This document shows positions 52,594 to 61,837 of a stretch of 64,000 nt of DNA, one piece after another. A model generated the notes under the pieces. The model was not told the DNA's origin. It worked only from the letters and a program-made list of their open reading frames with translations, and searched no databases. This stretch comes from Gemmatimonadota bacterium (lineage in GTDB: Bacteria; Gemmatimonadota; Gemmatimonadetes; Gemmatimonadales; GWC2-71-9). Both the position numbers and the translations under genes were made by a program. The stretch lies in assembly GCA_016874005.1 (NCBI GenBank), contig VGVQ01000006.1, positions 118,760 through 182,759 on the forward strand, given 5' to 3'. Each line of letters begins with the position of its first letter. Positions within the stretch are counted from its first letter, which is position 1.

Positions 52594-53481
52594 GTGCAAC
52601 TCGACATCACCGGCCTGTCCAAGACCTACCCCAATGGCGTGCGTGCCTTGGACGACATCTCGCTCTCGATGGGCACCGGCATGTTCGGGCTGTTGGGACC
52701 GAACGGGGCCGGCAAGTCGACCCTGATGCGGACGATCGCCACCCTCCAGCTTCCCGATGCCGGCTCGGTTCGGTTCGGGGACATCGACGTCCTGGCGAAT
52801 CCCGACGCGCTCCGCCGGGCCCTCGGCTACCTGCCGCAGGAGTTCGGGTTGTATCCCAACCTCTCCGCCGAGGTGACCCTCGATCACTTCGCCACCATGA
52901 AAGGAGTGGTCGATCGCCGGGCCAGGCGTGAGTTGGTGGGGGCATTGCTCCACCAGACCAACCTCTTCGACGTCCGCGCCAAGCACGTCGGCACCTTCTC
53001 CGGCGGGATGAAGCAGCGGCTCGGCATTGCCATCGCCCTGGCGGGGAGTCCCAAGCTCCTGATCGTCGACGAGCCAACCGCCGGCCTCGACCCGACCGAG
53101 CGGCACCGCTTCCTCAATCTGTTAGGCGAAATCGGTCAGAACATCGTGGTCATCCTGTCGACCCATATCGTGGAGGATGTCCGGGAGCTCTGCAACGCGA
53201 TGGCGATCATCAACAAGGGCCGGGTCATCGTCGCGGAACGGCCCGGAGAGATCATCGGCAGGCTCGCGGGCAAGCTCTGGCGCAAAGAGACCAGCAAGGC
53301 GGAACTGCCCGAGCTCACCGCCGCCCACCAGGTAATCTCGACCCAACTGCTCGCCGGAGTGCCGGTGGTCCACGTCTACGCCGATGCCAACCCCGGCCCC
53401 GGGTTCGAAGCCCGCGATCCCGACCTCGAGGACGTCTACTTCCATCAGCTGGGGCTGGCCGGCCAGCGAGAGGCCGCCTGA
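52594..53481 (+). CDS. ABC transporter ATP-binding protein
   Basis: 295-aa ATPase for the next gene's permease. Walker A GPNGAGKST (about 36-44), Q-loop YLPQEFG, signature FSGGMKQR, Walker B LLIVDEPTAGLDP and switch STHIVED are all present. The C-terminal 75 aa (VISTQLLAGVPVVHVYAD...) resemble the extension of ABC-2 type exporters. GTG 52594 starts it. Stop and the permease ATG overlap by one base (TGATG). Confidence 0.92.
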   Translation: MQLDITGLSKTYPNGVRALDDISLSMGTGMFGLLGPNGAGKSTLMRTIATLQLPDAGSVRFGDIDVLANPDALRRALGYLPQEFGLYPNLSAEVTLDHFATMKGVVDRRARRELVGALLHQTNLFDVRAKHVGTFSGGMKQRLGIAIALAGSPKLLIVDEPTAGLDPTERHRFLNLLGEIGQNIVVILSTHIVEDVRELCNAMAIINKGRVIVAERPGEIIGRLAGKLWRKETSKAELPELTAAHQVISTQLLAGVPVVHVYADANPGPGFEARDPDLEDVYFHQLGLAGQREAA

Positions 53482-56400
53482 TGTTCGGCACCGTCTTCGG
53501 GTTCGAGCTTCGGTACCACCTCACCAGACCGGTGACCTACCTGTACTTCGCGGTGTTCTTCCTGTTGTCGTTCGGCTTCGCCGCCAGTGACGCGGTCCAG
53601 ATCGTCGGGACCGGCGGGCAGATCAAGGAGAACGCCCCTTGGGTCACCGCCTACGCGATGCTGATCATGGTCGCGGTCGGCCAGGTGATCATGACCGGGT
53701 TGGTCGGCACCGCCGTGCTTCGTGACTACCAGTACCGGACCCACGAGCTGCTCTTCACCACGCCGATCACCCGATTCGCGTACCTCGGGGGGCGATTCGC
53801 CGGGGCCTTCGTGGTCATGGTGCTGGTGCATCTGGCGATTCCGATCGGCCTCCTGCTCGGGTCGTTGGCCCCCTGGAACGACCCGGCGACGCTGCTGCCG
53901 ATCTCGCTCGGCAGTTATCTGTCGCCCTTCATTTTGCTGCTATTGCCTTCGATCCTGTTGTTGTCGGCCGTGTTTTTTGCGGTCGGGGCGTTGACCCGCA
54001 ATCTCTTCGCCATCTACACCCAGGGGATGGTCCTCCTGGTGGCTTGGACGATCGCCGCCCAGATGACCGCCGATCTCGACAACAAGGCGATCGCCGCCCT
54101 GCTCGATCCGCTCGGGCTGAATGCCTTCACCCTGCTGACCAGATACTGGACCGTCGCCGAGAAGAACTCGCTGACCGTGCCTCTGGTGGGCCACCTCCTC
54201 GCCAACCGCGTCCTCTGGACCGCGGTTGCAGTTGGGATCTTCGGGGTGACCTACGCTGCCTTCCGGTTCCGGAGCGCGCCGCCCACGTTAGGCCGGCGTC
54301 GTCGCGCCGTGGCGGAGCCGGCTTCGCCGACCACGGTGCATGCCATGGTGGGCCCGGCCCCGCAACGCCACGACGTCACGGCCTGGTGGGCCCAGTATCT
54401 CTCGAGCACTCGGCTCTCGTTCTGGAGCATCGTCCGGCAGGTGCCGTTCATCGCCATCGTGGCGATCGGATTGATCAACCTGGCGATGTCCGCCGCCTAC
54501 GCCGACATCCTCTATGGCCAGAAGGTCTGGCCGGTGAGCTACACCGTCCTCGAAACCCTCGACGGGCAGTTCGCGATCTTCTTCATCATCCTCACCACCA
54601 TCTATGCGGGCGAGGCCGTCTGGCGGGAGCGCCAGTTGCAAGCGGACCAGATTCTCGACACCTTGCCGGCACGGACGTCCGTCACCCTGTTCGGCAAGCT
54701 GAGCGGGCTGGTGCTGGTGGAACTGGTGCTGATCGCGCTGCTGGCGGTCGCCGGGATGGTCATGCAAGCCGCCAAAGGCTACTACCACTTCGAGCCGGGA
54801 CTGTACGCCAAGTATCTGCTCGGCACTACCCTCCCGAGTCTGATCCAAGTCACCATCCTGGCGGTGGCGGTCCACACCCTGGTCAACCACAAGTTCGTGG
54901 GCCACGTCGTGATGATCCTGTTCTGGATCAGCCGGGTCGCCCTGCCCGAAGTCGGTCTCGAGCACCAGTTGTTCGCCTACGCCGACCTGCCGTCCTTCAC
55001 CTACTCCGACATGAACGGCTTCGGGCCGTTCGTGCCGAGCCTGATCCTCTCGACGATCTACTGGTCGGGGGTGGCGGGCCTGCTCCTGGTGGTGGCCTAT
55101 CTCTTCTGGATCCGTGGAACCGAGACCCGCTGGGGCACCCGGCTCCGGGTGGCGCGCGGCCGCGCGAGCCCCACGACCCGGGCGGCGTTCGGCACCACTT
55201 TAGGGGTGGCCCTGGCGGCGGGCGGGACGATCTTCTACAACACCAACATCCTCAACGACTATCGAACTTCCAAGGCGGAGCGGAAGCTCCAGGCCCAATA
55301 CGAACGGACCTACAAACCGCTCGAGAAGCTGCCGCAGCCACGCCTGATCGACGTCGACGCCCGGACCGACCTCTACCCCGAGCGGCTCGCGTTCGACCTC
55401 GCGGGGACGCTCACCTACGTCAACGACCACGCCCGGCCCCTCGATTCGCTCCTGATCACCACCGCCCACCGGGAATTGACCATCGATACCTTGGCGTGGA
55501 GTCTGCCGGCCGAGACACTGGTCGCCGACAGCCTGCTTGGCACCACAATCCACCGCCTGGCGACGCCGCTCGCGCCGGGCGACACCATTCGGCTCCGGTA
55601 TCGGGCCCGTTTCGCTCAGCGGGGGTACTCGAACGACGGACCCACCACGGCCATCGCGGCCAATGGCAGCTTCATCAACTCGGAGTATTTCCCGGTTCTG
55701 GGTTACCAGGCCGCTGGCGAGATAGCCTCCGACGACGATCGGCGCAAAGAGAAGCTCGCCCCCAAGGCCAGGATGCCCTCGCTCGACGACGAAGCGGCCC
55801 GGGCCGACACCTACATCGGGAGCAATGCCGACTGGATCGGCTTCCGGGCCACGGTGAGCACCGCCCCGGATCAGATCGCGATCGCGCCGGGGTACCTGGT
55901 GCGCGAGTACCAGGAGGGCGGCCGCCGGGTGTTCGAGTACCGGTCCGACGAGCCGATGCTCGCTTTCTTCGCCTTCCTCTCGACCCGCTACCAGGTGCGC
56001 CGAGACGAGCACCGGGGGATCCGGCTCGAGATCTTTTACCACCCGGGCCACGAGTACAATCTCGACAAGATGATGGCGTCGATGAAGACGTCGTTGGACT
56101 ACTTCGGGACCCATTTCAGTCCCTATCAGTTCAAGCAGGTCCGGATTCTCGAGTTTCCCCGCTATGCCGGGTTCGCCCAGGCGTTCCCCAACACGGTTCC
56201 GTACTCGGAGAGCATCGGGTTCATCTTGCGGGCCGGCACCGAGGACGACGATCTCGACATGCCGTTCTACGTCACCGCCCACGAGGTCGGCCACCAATGG
56301 TGGGCCCACCAGGTCATCGGGGCCAACGTCCAGGGTTCCACCCTCTTTTCCGAAGGTTTGGCGAACTACTCGGCCCTCACCGTCATGGAGAAGACCTATG

Positions 56401-57062
56401 GCCCCGCCAACCTCCGGAAGTTCCTGGCCAACGAGCTCGACCGGTATCTCGCCGGGCGGAGCACCGAGCGGAAGAAGGAATTGCCCCTCTTGCTGGTCGA
56501 GAACCAGGGCTACATCCACTACAACAAGGGCTCGCTGGCCCTGTTCGCGTTTCGAGACGCCATTGGCGAGGAAGCGATGAACCGGGCCCTGGCCGCGTTC
56601 CTGCGAGACAAGGCGCTCCAATCGCCTCCGTTCACGACCTCGCGGGAGTTCCTCGGCTACCTCGAGCAACAGACGCCGGATTCACTCCGGTACCTGATCG
56701 ACGATTTGTTCCGAACCATCACCTTGTGGGACAACACCGCGGTCGAGGCCACCGTGGCGCCGGAGGACGGCAAGTTCCGGGTGACGCTCCAGGTCAAGAG
56801 CCTCAAGTTCCGGGCCGACAGCCTGGGCGGTCAGTCGGAAGTCCCCGTGGCGGATCTCGTGGACGTCGGGGTGTTCGGGGACCGCGAACCAGGCAACTCG
56901 TTAGGTGCGCCGCTCTACCTCGCCAAACACTGGATCCGATCGGCCGATACCACCTTCTCGGTGCTGGTCGATCGCGCCCCGATGCGGGCCGGGATCGACC
57001 CCTACAACAAGCTGATCGACCGGGACCCTAAGGACAACGTCCGGGAGGTCGTGCCGCGTTGA
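53481..57062 (+). CDS. ABC-2 permease fused to M1 family aminopeptidase
   Basis: 1193-aa fusion. Residues 1-270: six-helix ABC-2 permease domain; about 300-570: second membrane block; from about 620 on a periplasmic M1 peptidase with HEVGHQWWAHQ (about 934-944) and the downstream Glu in FSEGLANYSAL, the HExxH-18-E set. The usual GAMEN motif is not obvious, which would alter aminopeptidase specificity. Coupled to the ATPase. Such fusions are known in Bacteroidota and Gemmatimonadota but have no assigned substrate. Confidence 0.88.
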   Translation: MFGTVFGFELRYHLTRPVTYLYFAVFFLLSFGFAASDAVQIVGTGGQIKENAPWVTAYAMLIMVAVGQVIMTGLVGTAVLRDYQYRTHELLFTTPITRFAYLGGRFAGAFVVMVLVHLAIPIGLLLGSLAPWNDPATLLPISLGSYLSPFILLLLPSILLLSAVFFAVGALTRNLFAIYTQGMVLLVAWTIAAQMTADLDNKAIAALLDPLGLNAFTLLTRYWTVAEKNSLTVPLVGHLLANRVLWTAVAVGIFGVTYAAFRFRSAPPTLGRRRRAVAEPASPTTVHAMVGPAPQRHDVTAWWAQYLSSTRLSFWSIVRQVPFIAIVAIGLINLAMSAAYADILYGQKVWPVSYTVLETLDGQFAIFFIILTTIYAGEAVWRERQLQADQILDTLPARTSVTLFGKLSGLVLVELVLIALLAVAGMVMQAAKGYYHFEPGLYAKYLLGTTLPSLIQVTILAVAVHTLVNHKFVGHVVMILFWISRVALPEVGLEHQLFAYADLPSFTYSDMNGFGPFVPSLILSTIYWSGVAGLLLVVAYLFWIRGTETRWGTRLRVARGRASPTTRAAFGTTLGVALAAGGTIFYNTNILNDYRTSKAERKLQAQYERTYKPLEKLPQPRLIDVDARTDLYPERLAFDLAGTLTYVNDHARPLDSLLITTAHRELTIDTLAWSLPAETLVADSLLGTTIHRLATPLAPGDTIRLRYRARFAQRGYSNDGPTTAIAANGSFINSEYFPVLGYQAAGEIASDDDRRKEKLAPKARMPSLDDEAARADTYIGSNADWIGFRATVSTAPDQIAIAPGYLVREYQEGGRRVFEYRSDEPMLAFFAFLSTRYQVRRDEHRGIRLEIFYHPGHEYNLDKMMASMKTSLDYFGTHFSPYQFKQVRILEFPRYAGFAQAFPNTVPYSESIGFILRAGTEDDDLDMPFYVTAHEVGHQWWAHQVIGANVQGSTLFSEGLANYSALTVMEKTYGPANLRKFLANELDRYLAGRSTERKKELPLLLVENQGYIHYNKGSLALFAFRDAIGEEAMNRALAAFLRDKALQSPPFTTSREFLGYLEQQTPDSLRYLIDDLFRTITLWDNTAVEATVAPEDGKFRVTLQVKSLKFRADSLGGQSEVPVADLVDVGVFGDREPGNSLGAPLYLAKHWIRSADTTFSVLVDRAPMRAGIDPYNKLIDRDPKDNVREVVPR

Positions 57063-57110
57063 CGCGACCGGTCGGTCGGGTCGCGCTCGGCACGGTGGTT
57101 TCGCGCCGTG
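57063..57110. terminator. Two hairpins between convergent genes
   Basis: Stem 1: CGCGACC (57063-57069) with GGTCGCG (57079-57085). Stem 2: CACGG (57091-57095) with CCGTG (57106-57110). No T-tract on either side. Placed between convergent stops 57062 and 57126, so a bidirectional terminator is likely. Confidence 0.45.
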
Positions 57111-57125
57111 GCATCGGTTGGGCCG

Positions 57126-58091
57126 CTAGAGCAGCCCGTACAGGTAGACGCCGTAGGCGGTCAGCAGGATGGCCCCCTCGATTCGCGAAAGCGCCTTCCG
57201 GGAGATCATCACCAGAAACAGAAGCAACGCAGTAGCCGCCATCCACCAGACGTCGCTCGCGAGCATCCCCGGCGAGACGGTCAAGGGGAGAATCACCCCG
57301 GCAACCCCGAGAATACCGAGCAAGTTGAAAATGTTCGAGCCGATCAGGTTGGCCACCGCGATGTCCGACTCCTTCCGCAACGCGGCCATCACCGACGTGG
57401 CAACCTCGGGCGCGCTGGTGCCGGCGGCCACGATGGTCAGACCGATGACCCGCTCAGTCATCCCGGCGAGCTGGGCCAACCGGACCGCCCCGTCGACCAA
57501 CACCTTTCCGCCGACGACCAAGAGCCCAATCCCGGCCGCGATGGCACCAAGCGCGAGAGTGAGCTGGACGCCGCGCACCCGAATTGCGAGCCGTTCCACT
57601 TCGTCGGTCAGCTCGGCTTGTTCCAGCGCGCTGACCTCACGCCGCGCCAGGTACACCGAGTAGGCCAAGAACGCCGCCAGCGCCACGATGCCGACCGCGG
57701 CCTCGAACCGGTCGATCAACCCGTCGCGCGAAGCCACGATCATGGCCAAGGTGGCGAGGAACATCACCGGCCACTCGAGGCGGACGACGTTGCCTCGGAT
57801 CGGCAACGTCGCAACCAGCGCGGAGAGTCCGGCGATGAAGGTGATGTTGAAGATGTTCGAACCGACCACGTTGCCGACCGCCAGATCCGGCTGGTTGTCG
57901 ATCGAGGCGATCACGCTCACCACGAGTTCGGGCAGCGAAGTGCCCAGTGCCACGACCGTGAGCCCGATCACCGCCGGGGTGAGGCCGGCCAGCCGCGCGA
58001 TCGTCGTCGCCCCGCGAACCAGGACGTCGCCGCCCAGCGCCAGCAGGGCAAGCCCGCCCAGCACCAGGCCAATGGCCCAGGGAAGTGTCAT
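57126..58091 (-). CDS. Na+/Ca2+ antiporter-like protein (CaCA family, YrbG)
   Basis: 321-aa membrane antiporter, 10 helices. The two alpha repeats are seen: GLTVVALGTSLPELVVS (about 43-59) with GNVVGSNIFNI, and GLTIVAAGTSAPEVATSV with NLIGSNIFNLLG in inverted topology. Exchanges Na+ or H+ for Ca2+. ATG 58091. Preceded (same strand) by the M24 peptidase gene with a 7-bp gap. Confidence 0.93.
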   Translation of the reverse strand: MTLPWAIGLVLGGLALLALGGDVLVRGATTIARLAGLTPAVIGLTVVALGTSLPELVVSVIASIDNQPDLAVGNVVGSNIFNITFIAGLSALVATLPIRGNVVRLEWPVMFLATLAMIVASRDGLIDRFEAAVGIVALAAFLAYSVYLARREVSALEQAELTDEVERLAIRVRGVQLTLALGAIAAGIGLLVVGGKVLVDGAVRLAQLAGMTERVIGLTIVAAGTSAPEVATSVMAALRKESDIAVANLIGSNIFNLLGILGVAGVILPLTVSPGMLASDVWWMAATALLLFLVMISRKALSRIEGAILLTAYGVYLYGLL

Positions 58092-58098
58092 CGCGGTA

Positions 58099-59454
58099 CT
58101 AGCGAACGAGGTGGAAGCGGTCTTGACGCCGCAGCGCCCAGCGAAGCCGCCCGTCGGACCCTATGAAGAAGTCTTCCTCCTGAGCGATCCGAACCGGTTG
58201 GCCATTCCACTCGGCCACCGGGGTCGTGGTCTGCAATTCGGCCGAGTACCACATGTTGGCAATGACCTTGTGGTCGCCCCGACCAGGCACCCCCTCCTGA
58301 TAATCCCATAACCCGATCGGCGGCCCGGCCCCGTGACCGTGCATCCCGATCGGGTGGCTGTACATGGTCCCGTCGATCCCGGCCGCCTTCAGCTTGGCGA
58401 GCGTTCCGGCGAGGATCTCGTTGCCGGTCCGGCCAGGGCGGGTCTCTTCGAAGAGGATGTCCTGAAACCGGTTGGAGTTGGCGAGCGCCCTCCTGAGGCC
58501 GGCCGGCGGTTCGGTCTCGCCCTCGCGCAAGACGTAGCCGTTATGCTGGGTATCGGTGCTCATCCTCAGGGCCGTGATGCCCACGTCGCACCAGAGCAGG
58601 TCGCCCCGCTGAATGACCGGGTCGTCGCCGAGCTGCTCGGCGGTGGCGCCTCGTCGCTGGACGCTCACGCTGGGCTGAAACCAGGTGGCGAGACCGAGAT
58701 CGTTGACCCGCTGCCGCCACCACCAGACCAAATCGCTGGTCTTGGTAACGCCCGGCTTCACCACGGCCGAGGAGAACATCTCCTCGATCAGTGACCAGAC
58801 CAGCTGGGTGAGTTCGGTGTAAAACGCCTCCTCCGCGGGGATCCGGTGGGCGATGAAGTCGACCGCGAGGCCTTCGGCGGGCCTGAACCGGCCGGTCCAT
58901 TTGGGCCCGAGCGCCTCGCGCATCCCTTCGAGTTCACCCGAAGAGAGCCCATCCGCGAAGGCGAAGGTCCGCGAGCTATTGATGGCGATGACCTTGGGGT
59001 TTCTGGCCTCGATCACGTCCTTGAGCACCTGCCACTGCTGATCGCCCCACAGCTCCGCCTGCCGCCCGCCAACCGCCGCGGTGACCGCCCGGGTCGACCG
59101 GACCGCCTGGTAGAGCCCGCCTTGCGAGGTGCCGCCCAAGGCGATCCGCTCGACGCCGCCGGCCTGGCCCCGGTCGAAGAAGACGTAGATGGTCCGGCGC
59201 CGGGCGGCAAACGTGGTGGGCGACACCAGCGAGGTGAAGGTGGGGTCCTCGTTGTATTCGCGCATCGGGATCACCCACATGTCGACCCCGTATTTCCGCA
59301 TCAGCGCCGGGAGCACGGTATCGAGCCGCTCGGCGAGCCACTGCTGTTGCCTGGCGGCCTGCTCTCTCAAGGCCCCGAAGGGCCGGGTTTGGGCCATGCC
59401 GTCGTTCGCGGCCGGACCGAGAGCCAGGAGACCGGCCAGTACGATTGGGCGCAT
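58099..59454 (-). CDS. Secreted M24 metallopeptidase (Xaa-Pro-aminopeptidase-like)
   Basis: 451-aa pita-bread-fold peptidase. Signal peptide MRPIVLAGLLALGPAANDGMAQ; N-terminal creatinase-like domain; metal ligands expected in LLWCDVGI and MSTDTQHNG (Asp pair), MHGHGAGPP (His) and AQEEDFFI (Glu). Periplasmic Xaa-Pro or related aminopeptidase. ATG 59454 lacks a good ribosome site; the ORF extends to 59559 but the signal peptide favours 59454. Head-to-head with the carrier gene. Confidence 0.87.
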   Translation of the reverse strand: MRPIVLAGLLALGPAANDGMAQTRPFGALREQAARQQQWLAERLDTVLPALMRKYGVDMWVIPMREYNEDPTFTSLVSPTTFAARRRTIYVFFDRGQAGGVERIALGGTSQGGLYQAVRSTRAVTAAVGGRQAELWGDQQWQVLKDVIEARNPKVIAINSSRTFAFADGLSSGELEGMREALGPKWTGRFRPAEGLAVDFIAHRIPAEEAFYTELTQLVWSLIEEMFSSAVVKPGVTKTSDLVWWWRQRVNDLGLATWFQPSVSVQRRGATAEQLGDDPVIQRGDLLWCDVGITALRMSTDTQHNGYVLREGETEPPAGLRRALANSNRFQDILFEETRPGRTGNEILAGTLAKLKAAGIDGTMYSHPIGMHGHGAGPPIGLWDYQEGVPGRGDHKVIANMWYSAELQTTTPVAEWNGQPVRIAQEEDFFIGSDGRLRWALRRQDRFHLVR

Positions 59455-59549
59455 GTCGAGAAATACCCCGTGTCTCAGGACGAGCCGGTAGCCTACCCGG
59501 CCCGGCCCCGGCTTGCAAGACGGTGGCTTTAGAGGCAGTCTTGGGTCCA

Positions 59550-61058
59550 ATGCCCGCACTCGACCTACCCGCCCTCCTCGCCAAGTCCGCCATCGTCTCG
59601 ACCCGCGACCCGATCTCGCAGACGATCGTGGCCGTGATCATCGGGTCGGTGTTCGTGATGCTCGCGCTCGAGAAGGCCCACCGGGTCCTGATCATCTTCT
59701 CGGCCGTGGCGCTGTTGTGGCTGGTCACCTATCTCACGCCGTACAAGCTGATCTCCTTCGAGGCCTCCCAGGACGCGCTCGACCTGAACGTGCTGTTACT
59801 GTTGGCGTCGATGATGGCGCTCGTGGCGGTGCTCAAGACCACGGGGGTATTCTCCTACGCGGTCGCCCGGCTGCTTCGGCTGGCGGGTGGGCGGCCCACC
59901 GTGGTGATGGCGTTGCTCACCTGGGCGACCGGACTGCTCTCGAGCGTAGCCGACAACGTCACCACCGTCATCTTCACCACCCCGATGGCGCTCGAGGTGG
60001 CCGCCTTGACCAGGATTCGGCCGGCGGCCCTCCTCCTGCCGATGGTGATGGCCGCCAACGTCGGCGGCACGGCCACCCTGATCGGCGACCCGCCCAACAT
60101 TCTGATCGGATCGGGCGCGGGGCTGAGCTTCCTCGACTTCGTCGTCAATCTCACCGCGCCGGTGCTGGTGATGCTGGTGGTGCTCGAGTGGTACAGCACC
60201 CGGTATTATCGCGCCGACTATTCCGCCGGGCTCCAACGGATCGATCGGGACCAGATCGACACTCCGCCGCTCACCAACCGGCCGCTCCTGCGATCGGGGC
60301 TCGCCATCTCGGCGATCGTCTTCCTGGGTTTCTTCACCCATACCCTCACCGGGATGCCGGCGGCGGTGCCGGCCGCCGTCGGCGCGGTGGCGCTCCTGAT
60401 CGTCCAGGACGTGCTCTACCTCAAGCACCAAAACCCAACCCACGAAGAGCGCCGTCACGGCATCCTCCAGATCATCGAGCGCGAAATCGAGTGGCCGACG
60501 CTGTCGTTTTTCGCGCTCCTGTTCATCGCGGTCGCCGCGGCGGTGCAGACCGGCTTGATCGACACGATCTCGAACGGGCTCGCCGGCCTGATCGAAACCG
60601 GGCGGACCCGGTTCGGGCTCACCAACGACGGCACCCTGTTGTTCGCCGCCCTGCTGATCCTCTGGGCCAGCGGGGTGCTGTCGGCCCTGATCGACAACAT
60701 CCCCTACGTCGCGGTGACCATCCCGATCGTCGCCAGCCTCACCGCCCGGCTGACCGGCGACACCGAGATCCTCTGGTGGGCCCTTTCGTTAGGCGCCTGC
60801 CTGGGCGGCAATGGCTCGCCGGTCGGCGCCTCGGCCAACGTCACGGTCATCGGCCTGGCGGAGAAAGCGGGCGAGCGGGTCACCTTCGGTCAGTTCGTTC
60901 GGTACGGGGCCCGCGTCACCGCGATCACCTTGGCGATCAGCTCGGTGTTCATCGCGGCGCACATCTACGCCGGGCAGGAGCTGACCCATACGGTCGCGTT
61001 CGTGCTGCTCGCCGTCGTCGCAATCAGCCGATCATGGCTGGTCTGGCGCCGGCGGTAG
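59550..61058 (+). CDS. NhaD/ArsB-type ion transporter (citrate-transporter-like)
   Basis: 502-aa membrane protein of the ion-transporter superfamily, about 12 helices. Typical repeats: SVADNVTTVIFTTPM, GGTATLIGDPPNILIGSGAGL (first half) and SALIDNIPYVAVTIP with LGGNGSPVGASANVTVIG (second half). Fits NhaD Na+/H+ antiporters or ArsB-type exporters. ATG 59550. One GTTAGGC (60788). A hairpin follows at 61126-61150. Confidence 0.88.
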   Translation: MPALDLPALLAKSAIVSTRDPISQTIVAVIIGSVFVMLALEKAHRVLIIFSAVALLWLVTYLTPYKLISFEASQDALDLNVLLLLASMMALVAVLKTTGVFSYAVARLLRLAGGRPTVVMALLTWATGLLSSVADNVTTVIFTTPMALEVAALTRIRPAALLLPMVMAANVGGTATLIGDPPNILIGSGAGLSFLDFVVNLTAPVLVMLVVLEWYSTRYYRADYSAGLQRIDRDQIDTPPLTNRPLLRSGLAISAIVFLGFFTHTLTGMPAAVPAAVGAVALLIVQDVLYLKHQNPTHEERRHGILQIIEREIEWPTLSFFALLFIAVAAAVQTGLIDTISNGLAGLIETGRTRFGLTNDGTLLFAALLILWASGVLSALIDNIPYVAVTIPIVASLTARLTGDTEILWWALSLGACLGGNGSPVGASANVTVIGLAEKAGERVTFGQFVRYGARVTAITLAISSVFIAAHIYAGQELTHTVAFVLLAVVAISRSWLVWRRR

Positions 61059-61125
61059 CCGTCTCCGCGAACCTTCGTTTCGCTCCTTCCGAGTCCGCTG
61101 CAAGGTGAGGGCCCGCTGCAACGCC

Positions 61126-61150
61126 CTGCACCGCCCACCGGGCTGTGCAG
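61126..61150 (+). terminator. Hairpin after the ion-transporter gene
   Basis: CTGCAC-C-GCCC, loop ACC, GGGC-T-GTGCAG: a 10-bp stem with one mismatch, 67 bp past the stop. No T-tract; termination uncertain. The rest of the 167-bp gap shows only the GGGAGGG site of the next gene. Confidence 0.4.
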
Positions 61151-61225
61151 CCAAGGGACCGTCCGCCATCTCCCCGGTACAGACATTGCCGATTCGTTGG
61201 CTGGCATGACGGGAGGGACCTGGCG

Positions 61226-61837
61226 ATGCGGTACCGGATCTACCTGGCGGGGTTGGCCTACATGGGGTTGGCGCTGTGGTCCATCCAGCGGGCCCGGCTC
61301 GAGCCGGCAGGCCCGGTGCGCCCGGACCCCGAGCCGGTTACCCACGTCGAAGCCGAGCCGCAACCGGTCGTGACGGGCGGTACGGCCGAGTCGTGGTTCC
61401 AGCAGATCAAGCCGTTCTGCAACACCTTGGAGGTGGAAACCGCCCTCCGGCAGAGTCCGCTCCCGGCTCATGCCGGCCATGCCGGGGCCGGCTACCAGGC
61501 CGCCTGCCTGGCGTTGGCGGGCCGGATCGACGCGGCCCGGTCCGTCATCGCCGCACTCTCGGGTTCGGAGCGGTGGCAGGCGGCGGGGATCGTCTTCAAC
61601 GTCGCCCATCCGGTTGCCGACGCCGGCGACGATCGATCGGCCGGGCCGATCATGGCGCTGGTGGTGGAGTTCTGGCCCAACCACTACGTGGCCCTGTACC
61701 ACGCCGGCGCGTCGGCGTTCGCGCTCGGTGAAAAGGCGGCGGCCAAGACTCATCTGGAAGCGTTCCTGGTCCACTACCAGGCCGAAGACGGCTGGCGATC
61801 GTCGGCCCGGTCGATGCTCGAGCGCATCGGCCAGTGA
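61226..61837 (+). CDS. Membrane-anchored TPR-like protein
   Basis: 203 aa. N-terminal membrane anchor (about 3-20, YRIYLAGLAYMGLALWSI), Pro/Glu linker, then helical hairpins (WFQQIKPFCNTLEVETALRQ, GYQAACLALAGRIDAARSVIAAL, ...'YHAGASAFALGEKAAAKTHLEAFL') of the TPR type. GGGAGGG precedes ATG 61226. Stop overlaps the kinase start (GTGA), so it may scaffold or regulate the kinase. Confidence 0.72.
   Translation: MRYRIYLAGLAYMGLALWSIQRARLEPAGPVRPDPEPVTHVEAEPQPVVTGGTAESWFQQIKPFCNTLEVETALRQSPLPAHAGHAGAGYQAACLALAGRIDAARSVIAALSGSERWQAAGIVFNVAHPVADAGDDRSAGPIMALVVEFWPNHYVALYHAGASAFALGEKAAAKTHLEAFLVHYQAEDGWRSSARSMLERIGQ

Noticed and set aside
55200..56669. 489-aa antisense frame in the M1 domain
   Set aside because: No recognisable motif and full overlap with a strongly supported gene.
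54044..57031. 995-aa open frame overlapping the permease-M1 gene
   Set aside because: Same strand, other frame; extremely Arg/Pro/Gly-rich and lacks any domain.
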